Source of the DNA: Chloroflexota bacterium
GTDB taxonomy: Bacteria > Chloroflexota > Dehalococcoidia > SZUA-161 > SpSt-899
Direction of reading: 5' to 3'
NCBI GenBank assembly: GCA_018725425.1
Contig: QLUL01000081.1
Coordinates: forward strand, 1-5,679
DNA length: 5,679 nucleotides
Each line of letters starts with the position of its first letter. Positions within the stretch are counted from its first letter, which is position 1. The notes beneath the pieces are model-generated. The model made no database searches. It was not told where the DNA came from and saw only the letters and a program-made list of their open reading frames with translations. A program made the position numbers and the translations under genes. Positions 1-5,133 of the stretch are shown here, piece after piece.

Positions 1-311
1 ATGCCGCCAGATGAAGACAGTTGTCGGATAAGAACTCCTTTACAACATTATGCATAAAGGCGGCGGCTGCCTTCGCCTTCGCTACTATGTGCTGTCTTCT
101 GTTGGGAGATAGATATGTTTTCATCGCTCTCTAACCTCGGGTAGGGTGTAGGGGGTAGTAGGTAGCGTGTAGCCTCCCTACTCCCCTACTCCCTACACGC
201 TATGCGCTACATGCTAATTGTGAACCTTGGAACTTTGAACCCGTATAGTTACATTTGTAACAGATATTGGCTATCTTTGTCAAGTCGCCAGTGAGGTTTA
301 GCAATCAGCAC
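1..311. other. Intergenic region without a recognisable gene
   Basis: No coding region can be supported on either strand. The only open frame touching the left edge on the + strand stops at about 55 after 18 codons and resembles nothing I recognise. The stretch holds the GTAG/CTAC-rich palindromic repeat at 141-210 and a small palindrome, GTTAC-ATTT-GTAAC, at 248-261. An 8-bp inverted pair (GAAGACAG at 13-20, CTGTCTTC at 92-99) is too short to interpret. Confidence 0.6.
141..210. repeat. GTAG/CTAC-rich palindromic intergenic repeat
   Basis: The left half is built from variants of GTAG (GTAGGGTGTAGGGGGTAGTA) and the right half from CCCTAC/CTCCCCTAC units, so the halves are roughly reverse complements. 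The best stem is TAGCGTGTAG at 163-172 with CTACACGCTA at 193-202, 10 of 10 paired, around a 20-base pyrimidine-rich loop. Strong strand asymmetry (purines left, pyrimidines right) and the lack of an ORF suggest a REP-like or simple-sequence-derived intergenic element. It does not have the form of a normal intrinsic terminator, because no T-run follows the stem. Confidence 0.6.
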
Positions 312-341
312 TTGACAATAACACAAGCATTATGCTAAGAT
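312..341 (+). promoter_or_regulatory. Sigma70-type promoter of the zinc-ribbon/recombinase unit
   Basis: A perfect -35 box TTGACA (312-317) is followed after 18 bases by TAAGAT (336-341), a good -10 box preceded by TGC, an extended -10. Transcription would start near 348, leaving a leader of about 120 bases before the ATG at 470. This is one of the strongest promoter-like sequences in the window. It is the only clear one ahead of the genes at 470 and 730, so both are likely expressed from it. Confidence 0.6.
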
Positions 342-386
342 GTTGATCACAACGGTGAACGCTAACATAACTTAAAGGGGAGGGTG

Positions 387-435
387 TTGCTGGTTCTTGG
401 AGGCTTACCCCAGCCATGACGGGGAGAACTGGCAA
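387..435 (+). promoter_or_regulatory. Long hairpin in the 5' leader
   Basis: TTGCTGGTTCT (387-397) can pair along all 11 bases with AGAACTGGCAA (425-435), including two G-U wobbles. The 27-base loop can form a second stem, CCCC (408-411) with GGGG (421-424). As an RNA this is a nested hairpin between the promoter at 312-341 and the ribosome binding site at about 450. No T-run follows, so it is not an intrinsic terminator. It matches no riboswitch class I can name. It could be a protein-binding leader or simply a stable 5' UTR. Confidence 0.35.
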
Positions 436-469
436 GAAGTAGTAATTAAGGGAGGGAATTTAAGAATCC

Positions 470-664
470 ATGAGGCGCAAGTGCGAGGTTTGCGGTAAAG
501 AGATTGAACCCTTCGCTGAGTTCTGGATCAGGGAAGCGGACCAGTTTGATGATCAGGGGATCGCAATTAATCGAGGCAGATCCATGCCATTCTGTGGTTT
601 TGCTTGTATCTTTGGCTGGAGCGGGGCAAAATTACGGAGCCAGAAAAAGGCGTCGCGGGGGTAG
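470..664 (+). CDS. Small four-cysteine zinc-ribbon-like protein
   Basis: This 64-residue protein has two cysteine pairs, CEVC at residues 5-8 and CGFAC at 42-46. They are spaced as in small zinc-ribbon, treble-clef or TRASH-like proteins, where four thiolates hold one zinc. The middle is acidic and aromatic (WIREADQFDDQG) and the C-terminal tail is basic (KLRSQKKASRG), which would suit binding nucleic acid or a protein partner. No signal peptide or membrane segment is visible, so it is probably cytoplasmic. A purine-rich site, GGGAGGG (450-456), lies 13 bases before the ATG, slightly far but usable. The recombinase gene starts 65 bases downstream on the same strand without a terminator between them, suggesting one operon. 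Precise function is unknown; metal binding is inferred from the cysteine pattern. It is not a truncated recombinase or IS product. Confidence 0.72.
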   Translation: MRRKCEVCGKEIEPFAEFWIREADQFDDQGIAINRGRSMPFCGFACIFGWSGAKLRSQKKASRG

Positions 665-716
665 TATAGTATTGCTCTTCAAAAACTATGCCAACCGCGA
701 GGATTTTGGTTGCGGC

Positions 717-722
717 AGGAGG
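717..722 (+). promoter_or_regulatory. Ribosome binding site that fixes the recombinase start
   Basis: A consensus AGGAGG sits 7 bases before the ATG at 730. The earlier in-frame ATG at 688 has no comparable site and would add 14 residues not expected in the family, so 730 is the preferred start. Confidence 0.8.
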
Positions 723-729
723 CCGCTCT

Positions 730-1641
730 ATGAGGAGCACCATCGAAAGTTTCCTGAACTGCCTCTCCGTGGAAAAGGGGTTTTCGCCCAACACCGTCGT
801 CGCCTATCGTAATGATTTGACACAGTTTGCGGCTTTCGTCGAGGCGCAACTGGCCGAAAGAGACTTAGCCGCTGGTGACTGGACATTGATCGATCGAGAC
901 ATGCTCCTGGGATACATCTTGAGGCTTCGAGAGAGGGAATATGCCCCGGCTACGGTCGCCCGGAAGATAGCCGCAGTAAAGTCGTTCTTCGACTTTCTGG
1001 TGCGGGAGAATATCGTTGCAAGGGACCCGGCGGAGAACCTCGGCAGCTCCAGATTGGCCAAATCCCTGCCCCGGACGCTTTCAATCTCCCAGATCGAGGG
1101 GCTTCTCTCTCAGCCAGCTCAACACGCCACCTCAGAGGCCAAAAGGGACAAGGCTATGTTGGAACTCCTCTATGCCACCGGCATGCGGGTGACTGAGCTG
1201 GTCTCATTGAACGTCAACCACGTCAACATTGATGATGGTTTCGTACGCTGTTTCGGCAAAGGCTCCAAGGAGCGGATAATCCCTATCCACGACCAGGCAA
1301 TCAGGGATCTGATGACCTATATCCGGGAGGCTCGGCCGCAGATGGTGACCGATCATGAGGAAGCTTTGTTTCTGAACCGCCATGGGCAGCGGCTCACCCG
1401 ACAGGGCTTCTGGTTCATCCTGAAGAACTATGCCCGGGCTCTGGGAATCGAAGATCAGATAAGCCCGCACATCATCCGCCACAGCATAGCAACCCATTTG
1501 CTCCATAGCGGGAAGATGAACCTGCGAGAGCTTCAGGAGTTTCTCGGACATGCCAGCATCTCCTCCACCCAGATATATACCCATCTCACCAGTGAGCATG
1601 TCCGGCGAGTCTACGAAAGCTCCCATCCGCGGGCAAGATAG
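730..1641 (+). CDS. xerD: Site-specific tyrosine recombinase XerC/XerD type
   Basis: This 303-residue protein is of the usual XerC/XerD length (about 300). Such enzymes cut and rejoin DNA through a covalent 3'-phosphotyrosine link. The chromosomal pair resolves dimers at dif, and relatives act on mobile elements. Residues 1 to about 95 form the helical core-binding domain (FLNCLSVEKGFSPNTVVAYRND is the start pattern, split here as FLNCLSVEKG then FSPNTVVAYR). The catalytic domain follows. Catalytic residues are all present: Arg153 (ATGMRVTELV), Lys177 (GKGSKER), His247 and Arg250 (HIIRH), His274 (LGHASISS) and nucleophile Tyr283 (TQIYTHL). No membrane or signal segment is seen. It follows the zinc-ribbon gene by 65 bases and probably shares its promoter. 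Its GC content is clearly higher than that of the next gene. XerC versus XerD, or a stand-alone XerA/XerH-like role, cannot be settled from sequence alone; the symbol denotes the family. Confidence 0.93.
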   Translation: MRSTIESFLNCLSVEKGFSPNTVVAYRNDLTQFAAFVEAQLAERDLAAGDWTLIDRDMLLGYILRLREREYAPATVARKIAAVKSFFDFLVRENIVARDPAENLGSSRLAKSLPRTLSISQIEGLLSQPAQHATSEAKRDKAMLELLYATGMRVTELVSLNVNHVNIDDGFVRCFGKGSKERIIPIHDQAIRDLMTYIREARPQMVTDHEEALFLNRHGQRLTRQGFWFILKNYARALGIEDQISPHIIRHSIATHLLHSGKMNLRELQEFLGHASISSTQIYTHLTSEHVRRVYESSHPRAR

Positions 1642-1643
1642 AG

Positions 1644-1671
1644 GAGACCGCCGCGAAACTTGCGTTTTTCA
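1644..1671. repeat. 28-bp dispersed repeat, copy 1
   Basis: This copy begins three bases after the recombinase stop codon. It matches 3109-3136 at 26 of 28 positions in the same orientation. The shared core is GAAACTTGCGTTTTTCA, preceded by GAGACCG. The short T-run might give weak terminator activity, but the stem is only three or four pairs. The two copies bracket the papain-fold gene and its promoter. Confidence 0.7.
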
Positions 1672-1704
1672 CTTGACTCACGGATTAAGGGTCAATGCGG
1701 AGAC

Positions 1705-1734
1705 TTGGCGCTTTCCTGCAGGTTTTGATATAAT
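1705..1734 (+). promoter_or_regulatory. Promoter of the papain-fold gene
   Basis: TTGGCG (1705-1710) is separated by 18 bases from a perfect TATAAT (1729-1734). The -10 box is preceded by TGA, an extended -10. A second TATAAT at 1744-1749 could be an alternative start but has no good -35. The start site would be about 1741, giving a leader of roughly 105 bases before 1846. Confidence 0.6.
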
Positions 1735-1760
1735 TGCCTGTAATATAATCGCCAGTGGAG

Positions 1761-1778
1761 TACGTAGTCAACTGCGTA
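1761..1778 (+). promoter_or_regulatory. Dyad in the leader of the papain-fold gene
   Basis: TACGTAGT (1761-1768) and ACTGCGTA (1771-1778) form an inverted repeat with one mismatch (G-U in RNA) and only two bases between the halves. It lies about 20 bases after the predicted transcription start, a place where a repressor operator could act. No known operator consensus is recognised. Confidence 0.25.
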
Positions 1779-1845
1779 AGTCTTGATAGAATAAAACTCC
1801 CTTGCAAAAGAGTAATGACCTAATCTCAGGAGGCTACAAAATAAA

Positions 1846-3012
1846 ATGCGTAAGTTGGGAAAAATCATAGGAGGTCTTCTGGCTTTACCTTCCCATATTG
1901 GTAGGTTTTTCCAGAAAAGGTATTTTTATGATGCGTATAAGCCTACACGGATAGAAGCGCAATTCACAGGACATTTTCCCGCCGAACATCATATCCAGGC
2001 AATTCCATGGATTTCACATGAGAGAGGTTATTGCCAATCAACAACTCTCCAGATGATCGCCCGTCATCATAATATAGAGAAACCACGAGATTATTTTGCC
2101 TTTCTTATCGGATATACCTTTGGAGGAATATATGGGTTATCTAGGGATGGTTTCTTCTTTCCATTCTCTGATCCTGAGCCCGGATTTGTAGTTGCTGCTC
2201 CTGTCTTGGGGCTAGAAAGAAAATATTTGATTACGAACGATGAAGAGCTTTTGCTTAATACTATACGATATTATCTTGCTCAAGATATTCCGGTAAGAAT
2301 TGCGTGGGATGCTGCAATTCCACCAAGAGAAGGGATTGAGAGGGGCTATCCCATCCCTGTTGAGGAGGGCTGGTTGGACCATCGTGCAGATTTCCTTCCA
2401 CACAGCGTGCTTTTTGTAGGATATGACGAGGTAGGTTTTTATTATTTTGAAACAGGTGTGGAGGACAAACTTGTTGGAGGAGAAATAGGTACAAAGGTTG
2501 CAGATCAAACCGTTCTTGAGGCAATAAGGTCACTCAGTTCTACTTTCGGACTTCCCTGGATGTATATGCTTATTATCTTTGTAGAGGGCGAGAGAGTGGA
2601 GGGCTTGAGCCCAATCTGGCGGAGAAACGGCAAAGCGCTAGTGGGTTTCAAGTTTGGTCCTATGGCATGGGGAAGCTTTGGTATCAGGAGGTTTGCTAAA
2701 TCTATTGAAAGAAAAGGAGTTGATCTAACCCCTGAAAAGATTGAAGAGTTGAAGGTGGTGTTGGAGCCATTCTCTTATACACGGTTAGATAACGCCCTAT
2801 TTCTTAAGCGGCATTTTGCAGGTGATCCTGAGATAGAAAAAGCCGCCAGCCTTCTGACAACTGCTGGAGGATATTATGAGGAGATTTTAGAGATTGTCAC
2901 AGAAGAAGGTATCATTTCAGAAAATGTTGAGAGGATGGTGAGCTTATTACGCAAGGGGGCATCATTGGAGAGAGAAGCAGGTAAGGTATTTGTAACTATG
3001 AGTGAAAGATAA
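1846..3012 (+). CDS. Papain-fold protein, C39-peptidase / BtrH_N-like
   Basis: This 388-residue protein has no name I can assign. Residues 52-75 (AIPWISHERGYCQSTTLQMI and onward) match the catalytic-cysteine helix of C39-type and BtrH_N-type papain-fold proteins, with Cys63 as likely nucleophile. His186 in LPHSVLFVGYD fits the catalytic histidine. Glu202 in YYFETG occupies the place where the third residue, usually Asp or Asn, is expected. Residues 255-388 form a helical C-terminal domain, which in BtrH-like proteins follows the catalytic part. C39 members cleave leader peptides at a GG site; BtrH transfers an acyl group from a carrier protein. Which applies here is open, and no peptide substrate or carrier gene is nearby. 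The N-terminus has a short hydrophobic patch (KIIGGLLALP) but no convincing signal peptide. AGGAGG (1828-1833) lies 12 bases before the ATG. The gene has its own promoter, and its low GC relative to the recombinase suggests acquisition. Confidence 0.72.
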   Translation: MRKLGKIIGGLLALPSHIGRFFQKRYFYDAYKPTRIEAQFTGHFPAEHHIQAIPWISHERGYCQSTTLQMIARHHNIEKPRDYFAFLIGYTFGGIYGLSRDGFFFPFSDPEPGFVVAAPVLGLERKYLITNDEELLLNTIRYYLAQDIPVRIAWDAAIPPREGIERGYPIPVEEGWLDHRADFLPHSVLFVGYDEVGFYYFETGVEDKLVGGEIGTKVADQTVLEAIRSLSSTFGLPWMYMLIIFVEGERVEGLSPIWRRNGKALVGFKFGPMAWGSFGIRRFAKSIERKGVDLTPEKIEELKVVLEPFSYTRLDNALFLKRHFAGDPEIEKAASLLTTAGGYYEEILEIVTEEGIISENVERMVSLLRKGASLEREAGKVFVTMSER

Positions 3013-3014
3013 GA

Positions 3015-3099
3015 CACTATGTTTGCACTTTCCCCTCAGCCAGATACGATTTTGCCCCTCTCAGCGGGTTACTGCCAGATACAAAGTGCAAAGATAGTG
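3015..3099. repeat. 85-bp imperfect hairpin element after the papain-fold gene
   Basis: CACTATGTTTGCACTTT (3015-3031) is the inverted counterpart of AAAGTGCAAAGATAGTG (3083-3099), 16 of 17 positions paired. It begins three bases after the stop codon at 3012. The 51-base loop holds two direct copies of GCCAGATAC. It could act as a transcript-end stabilising hairpin. The long arms and large loop look more like a tiny non-autonomous palindromic element than an intrinsic terminator, and no T-run follows. Confidence 0.6.
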
Positions 3100-3108
3100 A
3101 TAAAACTT

Positions 3109-3136
3109 GAGACCGCTGGGAAACTTGCGTTTTTCA
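3109..3136. repeat. 28-bp dispersed repeat, copy 2
   Basis: This copy is the same strand and 26 of 28 identical to 1644-1671, with the core GAAACTTGCGTTTTTCA. It follows the 85-bp hairpin element by nine bases. Both copies lie downstream of a coding region. Confidence 0.7.
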
Positions 3137-3158
3137 GCCGAGATTAAACCAAAGTTCC

Positions 3159-3174
3159 GCCACGTTTTCGTGGC
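3159..3174 (+). repeat. Small perfect hairpin GCCACG-TTTT-CGTGGC
   Basis: A six-pair GC-rich stem closes a TTTT loop. No T-run follows on the + strand. On the - strand the sequence after the stem is GGAACTTTGG, also without a clean T-run. It may be a short structural element rather than a terminator. Confidence 0.35.
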
Positions 3175-3180
3175 TGGATC

Positions 3181-3330
3181 GTAGCTAAAACGGATGCAAA
3201 ATGTAGCCAGAAAACTGCTTGACAGCGTCTGTTCCGCCGTGCATAATAAAGATAAATAAAGCACCACAAATTGAAATTCCAGTCGGTGTAGCCAGAAACG
3301 ATGCACCTCAGTTGGCTATGTTTTAGCTAC
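3181..3330. repeat. 150-bp element with 11-bp terminal inverted repeats
   Basis: GTAGCTAAAAC (3181-3191) and its exact reverse complement GTTTTAGCTAC (3320-3330) bound a 150-bp stretch. Inside lie two direct copies of TGTAGCCAGAAA (3202-3213 and 3287-3298) and a good promoter. This resembles a small MITE-like element, or the regulatory left end of the element whose transposase relic lies at 3399-3545. No clear target duplication is visible at the edges. Confidence 0.4.
3219..3247 (+). promoter_or_regulatory. Consensus-like promoter facing the transposase relic
   Basis: TTGACA (3219-3224), a 17-base spacer and CATAAT (3242-3247) make a near-ideal sigma70 promoter. No intact gene follows. Transcription would run through the relic at 3399-3545 and antisense into the insertion sequence at 3608. 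It may be the surviving promoter of the dead element. Confidence 0.55.
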
Positions 3331-3398
3331 AGAAGCCAGGGGGAACTTCAGATTAAAGCTGGGGGTAATGGGAGTTGGGTTTGCTGACACTCCCAAGG

Positions 3399-3545
3399 GC
3401 TTTTCCAGCATGATCATAATGGACCTGAGTTTATAGCTAAGGCGGTTTGCCAGTGGCTTAATGACAGTGGTTGCCAGACCCAATTCATCAGTCCTGGCAG
3501 TCCTTGGGGAATGGTTACATTGAGAGGTCTATCGATAAGCTAAGG
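3399..3545 (+). pseudogene. Relic of an IS3/IS481-like DDE transposase (catalytic end)
   Basis: Translation from about 3412 gives D-H-NGPEFIAKAVCQWLNDSG, then QTQFISPGSPWG, the classic second-Asp block and the SPGSPWGNGYIE block of IS3/IS481 integrase-fold transposases. After SPGSPW the frame changes: NGYIERSIDKLR continues in another frame from 3510, which is explained by loss of one G in the GGGG run at 3506-3509. An extra codon also separates the Asp (3412-3414) from NGPEF. Correcting both, the Asp and the Glu (3522-3524) are 35 residues apart, as the D(35)E rule demands. The upstream part, including the first Asp, is missing or unrecognisable, and the C-terminal end is lost before the tandem repeat at 3564. 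It is a non-functional remnant, unrelated in frame and strand to the IS next to it. Confidence 0.75.
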
Positions 3546-3563
3546 TCGGTAGCAAAAACTATG

Positions 3564-3603
3564 AGTCAACGCGCGACAGAGTCAACGCGCGAAGTCAACG
3601 CGA
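3564..3603. repeat. Short tandem repeat at the left IS junction
   Basis: AGTCAACGCGCGA occurs at 3564-3576 and 3580-3592, followed directly by a shortened AGTCAACGCGA at 3593-3603. On the - strand each unit contains GCGTTGACT, a -35-like TTGACT. The array sits between the dead transposase and the TGTCAA end of the insertion sequence at 3608. Its CGCG-rich composition differs from both neighbours. Confidence 0.7.
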
Positions 3604-3607
3604 CGCG

Positions 3608-5012
3608 TGTCAAATCATTTAAGTAGGTAACCCAACTTTAGGTTGTTGTATCATAAAAGATGTAACCGTATGAGGGACCACTTTCCTTGTCGGGTCAACC
3701 CGTTGAGATTTTCTTTTCTCCTCATATGTCCTGTAGAGATCGTCTAATTTGGCATCGATGCTCCGCTTTAGTTGAGCCGGGTTTAAGCTGAGGTAGACCG
3801 CCTCAAGTTGCTTTCTGGTTTGTTCTGATATCTGCCCTGAGTCGATCAATCTCTGGTATGGTGTCCTAGGGGTATCATACTTCCTCTTTAGGCTGCCCCC
3901 GATCCTTTTCTTTTCTACTTAGCTTCATCACCGGCTGAAAGAAGTTCTTATATAGCCTCAGCTCGTGGCGATAAAGGTCATCAATAATCATCAGTTCCTC
4001 AGGGGTGTCATATCTCAGATATCCAAACACCTTCCTCACATGGGTCCAATTTTTCTGCTCAATATAGGCGTTGTCATTCTTTCTGTTTGGCCGTGACCTG
4101 GTAAATTCCAGCTTCTCCCTTTGACAATATTTATACAGAATCTGATTGATGAACTCACCGCCATTGTCCGAATCCAGCCCCTTCCACTCAAAGGGGGTCC
4201 TTTTCCTTATCTCCTTCAAAGCCCAGAAGGTATATTCCTGAGACTTTCCCATTATTGCTTCACCCTCCCACCAACCGGAGGAAATCTCAGTAGTGCTTAA
4301 GGTGTTCACATATTCCCCCAGAGTAGAAGCTCCACAATGGACAACGATATCGGCTTCCACATAGCCAACCATTGAGGTATCCCACTCAGTGAGTCTTATA
4401 GGTATCTTCTGCTTGAGTAGTGAGCCTGGCTTCGGACCTCCCTTTGATCTCAAAAGGTGGAACACTTCCCTCTGGTGCTTTAGCTTCCTGTCGATGGTAG
4501 CCGAGCTCATTCTCTTCAGTTTCAACGCTACCTCATCTGATACCTCTAGTTCCCCTAGCTCCATCAGCCTATCCACTTCTACCTCCAGGATAGGCTTAAG
4601 CCGCTGACCACAGGGATAATCAAAAATCTCCCATACCTCAGCCAGGGGAGCCCTGACCCGGACATCATAATCCTCTTTCCTTTTCCTCCTCACCTTAGGC
4701 CCCACGTTTACCCCTTGCTGTATCTTCCTGATGATATACTTCCTTGTCTGACCGGTATTGCCACAGTATTCATCTAGAATCAGCGACTTCTCCTTCTTAG
4801 TCTTGGCTTTGAGATACTTCTCCCTTAACACCTTGAGATATTCATTCCTTGAGTGCATGTCCATCCTCTCCATGTAGCCTGCTTTTACCTCCTTTGTGAG
4901 TATTAGCTAAGCTACATTCTAACTAATTTCGGTTACTTTTTATATGATTTAACCAATACCCCTTCGGTTACATTTTAGGTAACTATTCAGCCTGCTTGCA
5001 TGTTACTTGACA
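3608..5012 (-). mobile_element. Insertion sequence with D,D(35)E transposase, about 1.4 kb
   Basis: Both ends begin TGTCAA (3608-3613 on +, 5012-5007 on -). Beyond that the ends align imperfectly over about 20 bases (TGTCAAATCATTTAAGTAGG against TGTCAAGTAACATGCAAGCA). Each end carries repeated GTAACC motifs: left at 3627-3632 and 3662-3667; right, read inward, at 4972-4967 and 4936-4932 within two copies of TTCGGTTAC. These are likely transposase-binding sites. The single ORF fills the element and its C-terminal stop is about 10 bases from the left end. No target duplication is evident, so the exact ends are provisional. The family is an integrase-fold (rve) group near IS481/IS3 that I cannot name with certainty. 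Confidence 0.6.
3619..4873 (-). pseudogene. Frameshifted integrase-fold (DDE) IS transposase
   Basis: The reading frame from 4873 gives 332 residues and runs out of frame at 3875. The family's C-terminal region continues in the next frame down to the stop at 3619-3621 (KRKYDTPRTPYQRLIDSGQI onward, ending VGLPT). Removing one A from the - strand run AGAAAAGAAAAGG (3904-3916) joins them into about 417 residues, a full-length product. The N-terminal 140 residues are basic and helical, probably DNA-binding. The catalytic core shows Asp175 (VEADIVVHCG), Asp236 (DSDNGGEF) and Glu272 (NAYIEQKNW), with 35 residues between the last two. Transposases of this type cut and join the IS ends. The Shine-Dalgarno site AAAGGAGGT (4895-4887) is 13 bases before the ATG. 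The shift is +1, not the -1 usual for programmed IS frameshifting, so a mutation or a homopolymer sequencing error is more likely. All catalytic residues precede the lesion. Confidence 0.85.
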
Positions 5013-5036
5013 TGACCCTGAGATATGTGCTAGCGT
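5007..5036 (+). promoter_or_regulatory. Outward -35 box in the right IS end with a possible flanking -10
   Basis: The terminal six bases of the IS read TTGACA outward (5007-5012). Eighteen bases on, outside the element, is TAGCGT (5031-5036) preceded by TGC, an extended -10 pattern with a weak hexamer. This could be a hybrid promoter formed by insertion. No gene follows on the + strand, so any transcript would run antisense to the IS1634-type remnant. Confidence 0.3.
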
Positions 5037-5133
5037 AAGTTTATTAAACCATCGTCTCTAATAAGCTGTAATCCCTGTAAACACTGCTATAATTCGCCCA
5101 ATCAATTGTATACACTGAAGGGAATATTTGTTT

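Noticed and set aside
1..57. Short open frame at the left edge
   Set aside because: Only 18 codons before a stop, with no recognisable similarity and no visible upstream signals.
248..261. GTTAC-ATTT-GTAAC palindrome as a relic IS end
   Set aside because: It resembles the GTTAC motifs of the IS ends at 4967-4983, but only 14 bases are involved and no other IS sequence surrounds it.
688..729. Longer recombinase start at the ATG at 688
   Set aside because: It has no Shine-Dalgarno site and adds residues outside the family's normal length, while the ATG at 730 has AGGAGG at an ideal distance.
1726..1750. Possible dif site next to the recombinase gene
   Set aside because: The AT-rich stretch has no good inverted arms around a 6-8 base centre; it is better explained as two -10 boxes.
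1801..1810. CTTGCAAAAG shared with the MITE-like element ends at 5146-5155
   Set aside because: A 10-base match alone, with no flanking similarity or inverted partner nearby.
3061..3306. 81-codon ORF on the - strand
   Set aside because: It crosses the repeats, hairpin and promoter of this stretch, has no ribosome binding site I can see and its sequence matches no family; it looks like chance.
3564..3603. CRISPR-like array
   Set aside because: Units are 11-13 bases with 0-3 bases between them; there are no spacers and no cas genes.
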